Made by a program: the position numbers and the translations under genes
From: Bacillota bacterium
GTDB taxonomy: Bacteria; Bacillota; Clostridia; Peptostreptococcales; Anaerovoracaceae
DNA: 54,894 nt
Assembly (NCBI GenBank): GCA_017432345.1
Contig: JAFRJI010000010.1
Span: 1 to 54,894, forward strand
Direction: 5' to 3'
Notes under the pieces: generated by a model
Database searches by the model: none
Told to the model about the DNA's origin: nothing
What the model saw: the letters and a program-made list of their open reading frames with translations, nothing else
Part shown: piece by piece, positions 1 through 8,583 of the stretch
Layout: every line of letters starts with the position of its first letter
Position numbering within the stretch: the first letter of the stretch is position 1

Positions 1-612
1 AAGGATGTGAAGGAACAGGTCATCGAGGTGGCCAGAAGTGTTGACGCCCACGTCCTCTGCGACGAGGTGTACCGCGGCATTTCAGAAGACGGTAGTTATA
101 TGTACTCCATTGCAGACCTCTATGAGAAGGGCATCTCCGTCGGCAGCATGTCCAAGTCATGGTCCATGGCCGGCGTCCGTCTCGGCTGGATCGTCACGCA
201 GGATATGGATCTGATCCACCGCTGTCATGAGCGCAGAGACTACGACACGATCAGCTGTCCGGTCATCGACGACAAGCTGGCTGCACTGGCACTGGCCAAC
301 AAAGATAAGATCATCGAGAGAAACCGCGCGATCCTGAACACGAACCGTCAGATCCTGGATGATTGGGTCAACGCGACACCGGAGGTCTATTACCAGAGAC
401 CGGTCGCCGGAACGACCGCCCTCGTATATTACAAGAAGGACATGCCGTCCAGAGAACTTTGCGATAAGCTCATCAAGGAGACGGGCGTGCTCTTCACCCC
501 GGGCGAGTGCTTCGAGATGGAAGGCTCCGTCCGCATCGGATACGCGTTCGATTCCAAAGTTCTGAAGAAGGGACTGGATCTGTTCGCGGACTTCCTGAAG
601 ACGGTCGACTGA
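1..612 (+). CDS. Aminotransferase class I/II, C-terminal part (truncated by window edge)
   Basis: The reading frame is open from base 1, so only about the last 203 residues are present and the true start lies upstream. It matches the C-terminal two thirds of a fold-type I PLP aminotransferase. A CDEVYRG block carries the Asp that contacts the pyridine nitrogen. SMSKSWSMAGVRLGW holds the PLP-binding Lys (S-x-S-K) and the Arg-Gly-Trp segment, and RIGYAF near the end is the substrate-carboxylate Arg motif. The substrate cannot be read from the fragment; a broad-specificity aspartate/alanine-type enzyme is plausible. A rho-independent terminator follows about 30 bp after the stop, so this is the last gene of its transcript. 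Confidence 0.85.
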   Translation, partial: KDVKEQVIEVARSVDAHVLCDEVYRGISEDGSYMYSIADLYEKGISVGSMSKSWSMAGVRLGWIVTQDMDLIHRCHERRDYDTISCPVIDDKLAALALANKDKIIERNRAILNTNRQILDDWVNATPEVYYQRPVAGTTALVYYKKDMPSRELCDKLIKETGVLFTPGECFEMEGSVRIGYAFDSKVLKKGLDLFADFLKTVD

Positions 613-640
613 TAAACTAACAAAAAGCTAACAAAAAAAG

Positions 641-676
641 GCCCATCGGATCACAATCGGATCACGATGGGCTTTG
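641..676 (+). terminator. Rho-independent terminator after aminotransferase
   Basis: A GCCCATCG / CGATGGGC stem with an A/T-rich interior is followed by TTTGTTGTT. It lies 28 bp after the aminotransferase stop and just before the convergent HD gene's 3' end, so it may serve both strands. Confidence 0.75.
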
Positions 677-684
677 TTGTTATA

Positions 685-1575
685 TTATGGCTGCACGTTT
701 AGCTCCACCCATTTTTGAGAGATGTGATAGGACGACCTCTCTTCCGCAACGGCCCGGCAGATATCCAGCGTGGCCCGCATTTTGGCCGCCATTTTTTCGA
801 TGGAGATTTGCAGAGCCTCATCATCCGTCTTGACTTCCAGCAAAAATCCATCCGGGAAGATTTGGATGTCCGGCACCGCCTCATGCATGCGGTGGTGGAA
901 GATCTGATTGCTGTCGGTCAGAGCTTCGATATCATACAGCAGCTTGGGATTCCGGTCAGCAACGACATCGATTTCGTCCGCCAGACGAATCAATGCGGCA
1001 AGGTATGGCAGGCTGACTGTGTTTCCATCGGCGAGCTGCAGTTGTTCCGGGTATTCCTCGTGGTCGAACAGGTTCACGCGCCGATGACCCCTTGCGACCT
1101 GCACGATCGCGAAGGTCAGCTCGGGTGACGGTATCTCCAGAAACTCGGCATACTTTTTGATGAACAGCCCGCTGAACTCGTTGTGATAATCCCGCACAAA
1201 GTCGGGCACGTTGCGGTTCGGCCATTTCTGGAAATAATCTTTCGCGCCGAGCTCATCTTTGAATTCCTGATAATCTTTGGCAGTGATTGCCATTCCGATA
1301 TCGTGCAGGTAACAGCTCATGAGCAGCACATAGATTTCATAAGCGTTCATTTTTTCGATCTGTTCCGGCCCGATCAGGATATTGCAGAAGTTGACCACAT
1401 TCATGCAGTGCAGTACCGAATGATCGGTGTATTCCGGAAACAGCCGCTGGTATTGATCCAGAGCATACGGAAGCACAAACACTGTATCCGTGAATCTGCT
1501 GTGCAGATCAGAATCCAGTGTTTGCAGTCGTTTCTCTAATAGATAGTCACAGTCTCTCTCCAATGCCGTTTTCAT
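685..1575 (-). CDS. HD-domain metal-dependent phosphohydrolase-like protein
   Basis: This 296-residue soluble protein has the metal ligands of an HD domain in order: His52/His56 (DHSVLHCMNV), His91-Asp92 (CYLHDIGMA), His164 (ARGHRR) and Asp200/Asp203 (RLADEIDV). That predicts a metal-dependent phosphohydrolase, but substrate and partner are unknown. The layout resembles HD domains that elsewhere sit in larger signalling or conflict proteins; here it stands alone. It starts 8 bp after the stop of the secreted S8 protease on the same strand, so the two are probably co-transcribed. The SD in front of its ATG is poor, consistent with coupled translation. No helix-turn-helix or membrane segment is visible. 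Confidence 0.7.
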   Translation of the reverse strand: MKTALERDCDYLLEKRLQTLDSDLHSRFTDTVFVLPYALDQYQRLFPEYTDHSVLHCMNVVNFCNILIGPEQIEKMNAYEIYVLLMSCYLHDIGMAITAKDYQEFKDELGAKDYFQKWPNRNVPDFVRDYHNEFSGLFIKKYAEFLEIPSPELTFAIVQVARGHRRVNLFDHEEYPEQLQLADGNTVSLPYLAALIRLADEIDVVADRNPKLLYDIEALTDSNQIFHHRMHEAVPDIQIFPDGFLLEVKTDDEALQISIEKMAAKMRATLDICRAVAEERSSYHISQKWVELNVQP

Positions 1576-1583
1576 GATTGTTA

Positions 1584-4277
1584 TTACTTGACCTTTGCGG
1601 ATTTGATTTTGCTTTGGTTGCCGAGGTACTTACTCCCGTATTTGTTTTTATAGCCGCGAACCTGCACATAGTAGCGCTTGTTCTTTTTCAGCTTTTTGAT
1701 CGTTTTCGCTTTTTTGGATCCGCCTTTGACATTGACGACCTTTGCATTATCCATGTAAGGGGAGGTCGAATAGAGGACCTGATAGCCGTTCGCACCGGAT
1801 ATCTTTTTCCATGTGACGCGGATGGCTTTTTTCTTGGCTTTGACTTTGAATGATTTGGCTGGCTTAAACCAGACACGCTGGATCGGCGTGTAGTCGCCCC
1901 GGATCCACTGGTTATAGGAATCGTATGCGAAAGCACAGATTCGGAAGTCATAGCACGAGTTCAGCTTCAGGCCGTTCAACTCATAGTAACTATAACCGGC
2001 GGTCCAGTCATAGATCCAGTCATAATCGACGGCGTTGCGGTACAGGACCCTGTAATTAACAGCGCCCACATCCGTCCAGGTGATGGTCATCGTATTAGTG
2101 CTCGTGTCCGGGTACGTGTAGAGGTCGGTTATGTCGCCCACAAGGGAAAGATAAGGGGCGTCATCCGCGGCCTCGTCGGTAGGCGTAATGTCGTCAATGT
2201 TGATTTTTTCCCACTTGCCATACAGTGTGAAAGCGGACTTGACCGGTTCATCGAAATAGTAACGTGTGACGCAGGAAGACTCCAGATACCAACCGCAGAA
2301 CTTCCACCCGAAATCGGTCGGCAACATTGGCGGAAGAAGATATTCGTTCCAGGCGACGAATGTATAATCGTTTGTATATCCATGCCCCTGATAGTCGAAC
2401 TTGATTTGATAGTGGATCTTGTCCCACTTCGCATAAAGATTGCTCGAACCCAGCACGGGCTTGCCGAATTCATACGGCTGCGTGAGATTCTTATCCTGAT
2501 ACCATCCGCCAAACTCATGGCCTTCTTTGGAAGGGGTCGCCGGTTTTTTCAACGGCATGCCTTTTGGTACGGTGACCGTCAGATTCGGAGTTACGGAATT
2601 GTTGTAGTTGAAGACCATATTGCACTGGGTCTTGAATTGAGGCATTCCATAACCGAACTTTTCGTCCCATCCCGTATCCCCGAGATCCTTGCAGACTTTT
2701 TTCAGCAGGTCTACAGCGCCCTTATTGTCCAGATCCGGATAGTAGAGCCGCAGAGTCGCCAGGGCCGCTGTGATGTGCGGTGATGCCATGGATGTCCCGG
2801 ACATAGTGGTGTAGCAGGCTTTGTGGGTATCCCAATCATATCCCGCGCCGACGATATTTGTTCCCGGCGCACAGAAACTGACGTTGCTCCCGTAATTGGA
2901 GGAACTGCTCAAACCGAAGTTACCGCTGCTGAGTTTCAAGTTGCTGACCTCGATGACACTGCTGATACTGCTTGGGAAGTGCCAGCGTTTCGTGGAGTCA
3001 TCCCCGTCATTTCCGGCGGAAGCCACAAGGCACAGATCATATTTCGCAATCGCTTTGGAGAGCTCATTGCTGTAATAGAAGAAAGTGTCCTCCGTGATGT
3101 CATCCAGACTGGTAATGCCTTTGCCGTAATAGCCTCTCGTATCGCCGGTCGCATAATCATAGCAGTTGACTGCCAGACTGATGTTTGCAACTTTCGCCCC
3201 GCGTGCGCCAGCCTGCTCTACAGCCTTGACAATGGAGACGATATCGAGATTCGAATAATAACTCGGGCTGTCGACCTTACGGTTTTTGGAATTGCTACGG
3301 AGCGCGAAAACTTTCACCTGGGAAGGAGTCCCGTCCATAACTGTACTCATCACATGGGTGCCGTGGCCTTTCAGATCAGCATACTGGCAGGTCTTGGGCT
3401 GCCATCCGCTATCCGATTGGTCCAGGAGCGCAGAATAGTTGTATATGGAAGACGAAATCGACGCGCAGGAACCGGTGAGGATCCTGCTGGCATCGATTCC
3501 GTACCCGTCAATGATTTTTTCAGTCGTTTCATCTACACGGATCCCGGTATCGATGACCGCCACCTTCAATGTCCCGGAGGCAGGGTTCTGCGCACACCAA
3601 TCCCGGAGTTTGTCCATGTACATGACATCCACGCCCCAGGACAGGGACTTGTTGGTCGTATAACTGGAAAATGTCTGATCGCCGGTCGAAGGGTCATATT
3701 TATCTGCATTCGGGGAAGCAGGCAGATCGATCAGCACGTTTTCTTTTCCCCAGACTTCTGCCAGCGCCGCATAGGCTGCAGCGGTATCTTCCTGGGACGC
3801 GTACTGCAGATAGTAAGTCCCGTCATCGCTGTCATAGATGACATCCACCGCGCCGAACGTGTCTTCCAGCTGTCCTTCTTCCAGAAGCACGATCAAGGTC
3901 TTCATAGCAAACGGATAGGCGGCTCGCAATGTTCCGTCTTTCTGTTCATGAACGATGCATGGATCCTGCAGCAGGTATTCCAGGATAGCCTCTTTGTTTT
4001 GCGCTTTGCTGCCGCTTGTCAGCTGGCGGCTCTCTTTCTTGGAAAGGGCATAGACGTCCTTGATTGCCTCTTTGCTGGCGCCTCCGTCAACGACGGCTGT
4101 TCCATCCGCCGGGTCGATCGTCACCGGCAGGATCTGTTCGCCCTGTTCGAAGGTCAGCGGATCGAGATACACGCTCTCTTCATCGGTTCCCGCGGCCTGC
4201 ACCGTCATCATTAGCCCGGCTATGCAAAGGCAAAGGCAGGTCAGAAGAACGGTTCGCTTTCGTAATATCGCTTTCAT
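1584..4277 (-). CDS. Secreted subtilisin-like (S8) serine protease with InlB-type repeats and Lys-rich tail
   Basis: The protein has 897 residues. Residues 1-29 are a Sec signal peptide (KRKR-type start, hydrophobic core, cut near VQAAG). A propeptide-like region runs to about 205. The peptidase S8 domain follows with Asp243 (VAVIDTGI), His305 (GHGTHVM), oxyanion Asn423 (ASAGNDGD) and nucleophile Ser496 (SGTSMASPH). Two Listeria-Bacteroides-type repeats follow at about 565-685, each with a GGWY/CGWY...LYAKW/LYGKW signature. Two fibronectin III-like modules end the protein, the last strongly Lys-rich, which may bind anionic wall polymers (inference). All catalytic residues are intact. It is the first gene of a minus-strand pair with the HD protein and has its own promoter with an internal dyad. 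Confidence 0.92.
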   Translation of the reverse strand: MKAILRKRTVLLTCLCLCIAGLMMTVQAAGTDEESVYLDPLTFEQGEQILPVTIDPADGTAVVDGGASKEAIKDVYALSKKESRQLTSGSKAQNKEAILEYLLQDPCIVHEQKDGTLRAAYPFAMKTLIVLLEEGQLEDTFGAVDVIYDSDDGTYYLQYASQEDTAAAYAALAEVWGKENVLIDLPASPNADKYDPSTGDQTFSSYTTNKSLSWGVDVMYMDKLRDWCAQNPASGTLKVAVIDTGIRVDETTEKIIDGYGIDASRILTGSCASISSSIYNYSALLDQSDSGWQPKTCQYADLKGHGTHVMSTVMDGTPSQVKVFALRSNSKNRKVDSPSYYSNLDIVSIVKAVEQAGARGAKVANISLAVNCYDYATGDTRGYYGKGITSLDDITEDTFFYYSNELSKAIAKYDLCLVASAGNDGDDSTKRWHFPSSISSVIEVSNLKLSSGNFGLSSSSNYGSNVSFCAPGTNIVGAGYDWDTHKACYTTMSGTSMASPHITAALATLRLYYPDLDNKGAVDLLKKVCKDLGDTGWDEKFGYGMPQFKTQCNMVFNYNNSVTPNLTVTVPKGMPLKKPATPSKEGHEFGGWYQDKNLTQPYEFGKPVLGSSNLYAKWDKIHYQIKFDYQGHGYTNDYTFVAWNEYLLPPMLPTDFGWKFCGWYLESSCVTRYYFDEPVKSAFTLYGKWEKINIDDITPTDEAADDAPYLSLVGDITDLYTYPDTSTNTMTITWTDVGAVNYRVLYRNAVDYDWIYDWTAGYSYYELNGLKLNSCYDFRICAFAYDSYNQWIRGDYTPIQRVWFKPAKSFKVKAKKKAIRVTWKKISGANGYQVLYSTSPYMDNAKVVNVKGGSKKAKTIKKLKKNKRYYVQVRGYKNKYGSKYLGNQSKIKSAKVK

Positions 4278-4347
4278 ATCATCACACCTTCATACATCTA
4301 TAAACTGGCGTTGATTCATGCAAAATTCCATGGTGCTTTCTATACCG

Positions 4348-4376
4348 AGTATAACAGAATTGTCAGACAATTTCAA
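4348..4376 (-). promoter_or_regulatory. Promoter of the S8 protease with operator-like dyad
   Basis: On the minus strand, TTGAAA (4371-4376) and TATACT (4348-4353) are 17 bp apart. The spacer is almost filled by the perfect 15-bp palindrome AATTGTCAGACAATT (4358-4372), placed where a dimeric repressor would block RNA polymerase. Confidence 0.6.
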
Positions 4377-4396
4377 TCAAGGTCACTAACGGAAAC

Positions 4397-4425
4397 TTGA
4401 AATGCGGGAAGCAGTAGAATACAAT
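4397..4425 (+). promoter_or_regulatory. Promoter of iron alcohol dehydrogenase 1
   Basis: TTGAAA (4397-4402) and TACAAT (4420-4425) have a 17-bp spacer. They lie 48 bp before the dehydrogenase ATG and are divergent from the protease promoter. Confidence 0.55.
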
Positions 4426-4472
4426 AACATTAAACAGGAAATAAAGCATTCAAAGAAGAAGGGGAGAAACGC

Positions 4473-5639
4473 ATGTTAGGAAATTTTAGTTACCATATAC
4501 CGACCAAGTTATATTTTGGAGATGACTCCTTAAAGTATCTGAACGACGAACTGCCGAAATACGGCAGCAACGTGCAGCTCGTATACGGCGGCGGTTCGAT
4601 CAAGAAGAACGGCATCTACGATGACGTTATGAAAATACTGAAGGATAATGGCAAAAATGTCATCGAAGACGGCGGCGTCATGCCAAATCCTACGATTGAA
4701 AAACTCCGCGAAGGGGTCCGGATCGCAAAGAAGAATAACGTGGATCTGCTGCTGGCGGTTGGCGGCGGTTCTTGCTGTGACTATGCGAAGGCAGTATCCG
4801 TTTCCGCGCATTGCGACGAGGATCCATGGCAAAAATATTACGTCCGTTTTGAAGAACCGGATTGCGAGATCATTCCGGTGGGCTGCATTCTGACGATGGT
4901 CGGCACCGGCTCCGAGATGAACGGCGGAGCGGTCATCACCAACCATGAAGCAAAACGCAAGCTCGGCCATATCTTCGGACCGGAAGTCATGCCGAAGTTT
5001 TCGATCCTGAACCCGGTCTATACGATGACGCTCCCGCGGGAACAGATGGTATCCGGCATTTACGATATTTTCTGCCACATCTGCGAACAGTATTTCTCCG
5101 GTGAAGACGACAATACCAGCGACTACATTTCGGAAGGGCTGATGCGTTCAGTCATCCACAGCTCGCTGATCGCCCTCGATCATCCGGAGGACTACGAAGC
5201 CCGCTCCAACCTCATGTGGACCGCGACGTGGGCACTGAACACGCTAATCGCCAAGGGCAAGACGACCGACTGGATGACGCATATGATCGGGCAGTCTGTC
5301 GGAGCGCTTACCAACGCCACCCACGGCATGACTCTTTCGGCAGTGGTCCTTGCGTACTACCGCGTCATCCTGCCTAACGGACTTCCGAAGTTTAAGCGTT
5401 TTGCAGAAGAAGTCTGGGGAATCAGCGCGGAGGGGAAGACCGACGAACAGGTCGCGAACGAAGGGCTGGCGGCGCTGGAAGACTGGATGAAGAAACTCGG
5501 CGTAACGATGCACCTCTCGGAACTTGGCGTCACGGAAGACATGTTCGGCGACATTATCAACGGCACGCGCAATCTGCGCGGCGGCTACAAACGGCTAACG
5601 AGGGATGATCTGGTGCAGATCCTCACCGAGAGTCTGTAG
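4473..5639 (+). CDS. Iron-containing alcohol dehydrogenase (butanol dehydrogenase type)
   Basis: This is a 388-residue group III metal-dependent alcohol dehydrogenase, expected to interconvert aldehydes and alcohols with NAD(P)H. The Rossmann-like half carries GGGS (residues near 30 and 98), typical for NADPH-type BDH/YqhD enzymes. Metal ligands are visible as Asp and His in GIYDIFCHICEQYF and two His in DWMTHMIGQSV and NATHGMTL. A strong SD (AAGGGGAG) sits 7 nt before ATG. It is transcribed alone, between its own promoter and a strong terminator. The substrate is inferred only from family; short-chain aldehydes are typical. Confidence 0.9.
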   Translation: MLGNFSYHIPTKLYFGDDSLKYLNDELPKYGSNVQLVYGGGSIKKNGIYDDVMKILKDNGKNVIEDGGVMPNPTIEKLREGVRIAKKNNVDLLLAVGGGSCCDYAKAVSVSAHCDEDPWQKYYVRFEEPDCEIIPVGCILTMVGTGSEMNGGAVITNHEAKRKLGHIFGPEVMPKFSILNPVYTMTLPREQMVSGIYDIFCHICEQYFSGEDDNTSDYISEGLMRSVIHSSLIALDHPEDYEARSNLMWTATWALNTLIAKGKTTDWMTHMIGQSVGALTNATHGMTLSAVVLAYYRVILPNGLPKFKRFAEEVWGISAEGKTDEQVANEGLAALEDWMKKLGVTMHLSELGVTEDMFGDIINGTRNLRGGYKRLTRDDLVQILTESL

Positions 5640-5660
5640 CCACCCGAACGCATAAAGCAA

Positions 5661-5690
5661 AACCCCCTGAATCATTGGATTCAGAGGGTT
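5661..5690. terminator. Bidirectional terminator between adh and tRNA-Val
   Basis: A stem AACCCCCTGA / TCAGAGGGTT around an ATTG-centred loop has T-rich tails on both strands, so it can end the plus-strand dehydrogenase transcript and the minus-strand tRNA. Confidence 0.75.
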
Positions 5691-5698
5691 TCCTTTAT

Positions 5699-5774
5699 TG
5701 GTGACCCATACTGGACTTGAACCAGTGACCTCTTGGTTGTCACCCAAGCGCTCTCCCAGCTGAGCTAATGGATC
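5699..5774 (-). tRNA. tRNA-Val (anticodon GAC)
   Basis: The minus strand folds into a 76-nt cloverleaf. The acceptor stem is GATCCAT/ATGGGTC and the D arm GCTCAGCTGGGAGAGC. The anticodon stem CTTGG/CCAAG holds loop GTGACAA, which places GAC at positions 34-36. The T arm is ACTGG-TTCAAGT-CCAGT. Discriminator A and the CCA end are encoded in the DNA. GAC reads GUC/GUU valine codons. Confidence 0.95.
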
Positions 5775-5799
5775 GTGCCTATGAAATTGCTGCACTACT

Positions 5800-5827
5800 A
5801 TTATAACGTATTTTTTTGATTTGGCAA
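5800..5827 (-). promoter_or_regulatory. Promoter of tRNA-Val
   Basis: Minus strand TTGCCA (5822-5827), 16 bp, TATAAT (5800-5805), about 25 nt upstream of the mature tRNA 5' end. Confidence 0.5.
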
Positions 5828-5848
5828 CCCAAAAATAAGAGCGAAAAA

Positions 5849-7042
5849 ATGAAGAAAAATAAACGTATCGGAACACTCATTACAGCACTCATCGTCGTAT
5901 TGGCGGGCATCGTGTTTTTTGCAGGAGGCTTCAGTGGCGATAAAGGCGGCGAATATATCGGATTCTCGACGCAGCCGTCGTTCGATTCTATTCAGATGAA
6001 GTGGAAGCAGCGGGACGACGTCCACTATTACGAGATCAGCCGGGCGGAGGTGACCTTCGATGCCGAAGGGGAGGCCGTCACTCTTCCGCGGGATGCATAT
6101 GAACCGGTCAAGACCGTGGCGGGAGACAAGCGGCGCTATACGGACCGCGATGTGGAAACTGGACATACCTACGCGTATGTAGTCGAAGGCTATAAGAAAA
6201 GCTTCGGTCACTTAAAGTGCGTCTGCACGACTTATGAAGACGGTTCGATCGAATATGAAACGGCTGGGCTCGGCAGACCGGCGCTGCTGAATAACGGCGA
6301 GGGCGAGAACCACACGAACAGCAAGGACAAAATCTATCTCTACGTCCAGTGTTACACCGGCGTCGAGCCGACTGGCGGGATCCTCTACCGCAAAGGTTCC
6401 GATGAAGATAAATACCGTGTGATCGACTACAAGCTTTTGAGTAAAGAAGGATTCAGCAGCGGCTGCGAGATTTTGGACGATACCGTGACGCCTGGCGTGA
6501 CATACAGATACAAGATCCGCACGACAGCGGAGGATAAAGAGAAATCCTATCAGTCGCCAAAGTCAACTGCAATCCGGATCCCGGCTGTGAATTTTGATGC
6601 GCGTTACGACGTGCAGGCCATGACGGAGGAGGGCTTTGCAAAGGCTTTTGTGATTCGCGTCAGCAGCGATGCGTACAACGGGACGACGCTCTTTACGGAT
6701 GAAGCGGCGCAGTACCAGGTCCGCTATACCGATCCGGAAACGAAACAGGATGTGAGCGCGGTGTTTGATGCGGCGCTTCAGGAAAGCAGCGTGGACGGAC
6801 AGACGTGGCAGGCTGTGAAGAAACGTGTACGCCTGACGGCCGGAAGCACCATCTATCTGAAATACGCGCTGTCTGGAGAGGACACGCCGTATTTCGGGAG
6901 CAATACCGCGGCCGAATCGGTGCTGTCCATGGATGGCTATGAGAGCGGCGGCGCAGTCTACGAGGGTTCGGGCTACGGCGCGACGATGATGACGCTGGAT
7001 CTCGTGAAAGAAGCAGGAGAGGCTTGTTGCGATTTTGATTGA
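5849..7042 (+). CDS. Membrane-anchored fibronectin-III-like extracellular protein
   Basis: This 397-residue protein has a short basic start (MKKNKR) and a hydrophobic segment (about residues 7-27), giving a signal anchor or uncleaved Sec signal. The rest is polar and predicted extracellular. It contains two or three beta-rich segments with fibronectin III-like wording (a Y-x-I-x-R near strand C and a Y-T-D-x-x-V-x-x-G-x-x-Y-x-Y-x-V turn). No enzyme motif is seen. A TTG at 5816 extends the frame by 11 codons, but the ATG at 5849 starts the signal sequence and is preferred; its SD is weak. Function is unknown; a cell-surface adhesin or scaffold is possible. Confidence 0.6.
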   Translation: MKKNKRIGTLITALIVVLAGIVFFAGGFSGDKGGEYIGFSTQPSFDSIQMKWKQRDDVHYYEISRAEVTFDAEGEAVTLPRDAYEPVKTVAGDKRRYTDRDVETGHTYAYVVEGYKKSFGHLKCVCTTYEDGSIEYETAGLGRPALLNNGEGENHTNSKDKIYLYVQCYTGVEPTGGILYRKGSDEDKYRVIDYKLLSKEGFSSGCEILDDTVTPGVTYRYKIRTTAEDKEKSYQSPKSTAIRIPAVNFDARYDVQAMTEEGFAKAFVIRVSSDAYNGTTLFTDEAAQYQVRYTDPETKQDVSAVFDAALQESSVDGQTWQAVKKRVRLTAGSTIYLKYALSGEDTPYFGSNTAAESVLSMDGYESGGAVYEGSGYGATMMTLDLVKEAGEACCDFD

Positions 7043-7057
7043 TTATTGCGCATATTA

Positions 7058-7066
7058 TGGTATAAT
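7058..7066 (+). promoter_or_regulatory. Extended -10 of secreted repeat protein
   Basis: TGGTATAAT is a perfect extended -10 element, 60 bp before the ATG at 7126. No good -35 box is visible. Confidence 0.45.
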
Positions 7067-7125
7067 AAAGCATTAATATGAGGAAGTATGCAAGAATTCC
7101 CTAAAGGGGTAAACGGAGGTTAATT

Positions 7126-8199
7126 ATGCTACAAATCAGAAAAAAACTGTCGGCAGGTATATTGGCAGTGATCGTAACGATGGTATTGGCAATTACTGTT
7201 GGTACCGTACCGGCGCAGTTCGCGTATGCGGATGATGGAGCGGTCGCAAACGATCATTCCTTTGATTACCATTTGCCAGATGATGAAGAGTGGGATGTTG
7301 GGGACCAAACCGGTATTTCCATGCACGGCATGGTCACAGTGGATGGCAACAAATTTTACGATTATACGGTTAATAGTGTGACGGTAAAGGAACAGAGTGA
7401 TGATGGTGTAATGAATATCAATCCAACCGAACACGGATGGCATCTTCAGACCGGAAAGGTCGGCTCTGCAACGGTTGAGGTCGGATATACCAATCCGGAT
7501 GATTTGATTGAGGAGTATGAAGTTCCTCAGTATGACGTCCATGATTTTACGATCACGGTAGTGGAAGATGATAATTCATCATCCTTATATTCCCTCGATT
7601 ATCATCAGATGTACGATGAGAATTGGGGCGTTGGATGGACGACCGGCATCAGTTACACCAATCTCCTTACGGTCAAAGGACCGGACGGCACGTCGAACTA
7701 TGATTATAGCGTCAACACCGTAAATGTCGTCAGTGGCGATCCGGAGGTCATGAATATCACGAGAAATGAGCATGCCTTTGGCCTTCAGTCTGCGAAAGTC
7801 GGAGAAGTCACCATCGAGGTGGGGTATACGAATCCTCAGGAACTGGTCGATCAGAATATCGTCGACAGCCTGTATGGCGCATACCAATTCACCATCACGG
7901 TCACAGACGATGATAATGGCGCCTTCGATGTGAAAGCGAAGATGATAACCGCGAAGGCAAAGAAGACGACCAAAGTCAAAGCCAGCAAGGTATTCCTTGT
8001 CATGAATGCGAAAGGAACTGTGACCTATAAGAAACTCAAAGGCAACAAGAAGATTACTGTTGCCAAGAACGGAAACGTAACCGTTAAGAAAGGCCTTAAG
8101 AAGGGTAAAAAGTATACGGTCAAGGTCGCTGTTACGGATTCTTTCTCCGGACATACTTTAACTAAGGATGTCGCGTTTATCGTCAAAGTCAAAAAATAG
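7126..8199 (+). CDS. Secreted protein with two tandem Ig-like repeats and Lys-rich C-terminus
   Basis: The protein has 357 residues. A Sec signal peptide ends near FAYA (residue 35). Two homologous units of about 105 residues follow (about 44-150 and 155-264). Each has an FDYH/LDYH opening, a TGIS turn, a DY(T/S)VN(S/T)V strand, an MNI...(G/F)xLQ(T/S)xKVG core, VEVGYTNP and a final FTITV-DDD edge. The last 90 residues are very rich in Lys and Val, like the tail of the S8 protease upstream. No catalytic motif is seen. An SD (ACGGAGG) supports the start. The likely role is a surface-associated structural or binding protein; no named family is recognised. Confidence 0.7.
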   Translation: MLQIRKKLSAGILAVIVTMVLAITVGTVPAQFAYADDGAVANDHSFDYHLPDDEEWDVGDQTGISMHGMVTVDGNKFYDYTVNSVTVKEQSDDGVMNINPTEHGWHLQTGKVGSATVEVGYTNPDDLIEEYEVPQYDVHDFTITVVEDDNSSSLYSLDYHQMYDENWGVGWTTGISYTNLLTVKGPDGTSNYDYSVNTVNVVSGDPEVMNITRNEHAFGLQSAKVGEVTIEVGYTNPQELVDQNIVDSLYGAYQFTITVTDDDNGAFDVKAKMITAKAKKTTKVKASKVFLVMNAKGTVTYKKLKGNKKITVAKNGNVTVKKGLKKGKKYTVKVAVTDSFSGHTLTKDVAFIVKVKK

Positions 8200-8214
8200 T
8201 TAGATAAAAGAATG

Positions 8215-8246
8215 AAAAAAACCGTCTCGCGTGGAGACGGTTTTTT
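8215..8246. terminator. Terminator between convergent genes
   Basis: ACCGTCTC-GCGT-GGAGACGGT stem with A-run before and T6 after. It lies between the plus-strand secreted protein and the minus-strand repeat protein and can act on both strands. Confidence 0.85.
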
Positions 8247-8265
8247 ATTGTCTGTTTCCGTTGGA

Positions 8266-8583
8266 TCAGTCTTTCAGGTCGTCAATCTTATCCTTGATTT
8301 TGTCGTCGATATCAGTCTTTTCGAGTACATCGTCAATGGCATCGCCGGCCTTGTCCTTGAGATCCTTGGCCTTGTCGATCAGCTTGTCGTCGATGTCGGT
8401 CTTTTCGAGTGCGTCGTCAGCCTTGTCCTTCAGGCCCTTTGCTGCGCCAATGATCTTGTCATCGATGTCGGTCTTGTCCAGAGCCTCTTTCGCCTTTGCC
8501 TTGATTTTATCGTCGATATCAGTCTTTTCCAGAGCGCCGTCTACTGCGTCTTTCAGACCATCCAGCTTGTCTTTTAAACTCAT
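8266..8583 (-). CDS. Small highly charged protein with four KTDIDDK repeats
   Basis: The 105-residue protein is almost wholly Lys, Asp, Ala, Leu and Ile. KTDIDDK occurs exactly four times, at residues 20, 37, 61 and 89 (spacings 17, 24, 28). The segments between are amphipathic helix-like (LKDKA, AKDLKDKAGD). The start is set by AAAGGAG 8 nt before the ATG at 8583; the frame runs 17 codons further upstream but lacks an SD there. No signal peptide or membrane segment is present, so it is probably cytoplasmic and helical or partly disordered. No family is recognised. It could be a stress or nucleoid-type protein, but that is a guess. Confidence 0.65.
   Translation of the reverse strand: MSLKDKLDGLKDAVDGALEKTDIDDKIKAKAKEALDKTDIDDKIIGAAKGLKDKADDALEKTDIDDKLIDKAKDLKDKAGDAIDDVLEKTDIDDKIKDKIDDLKD

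Noticed and set aside
2823-4214. 463-codon open frame on the plus strand opposite the S8 protease
   Set aside because: It is fully antisense to a protease with all catalytic motifs, has no SD and a composition typical of mirror frames in GC-biased codon use.
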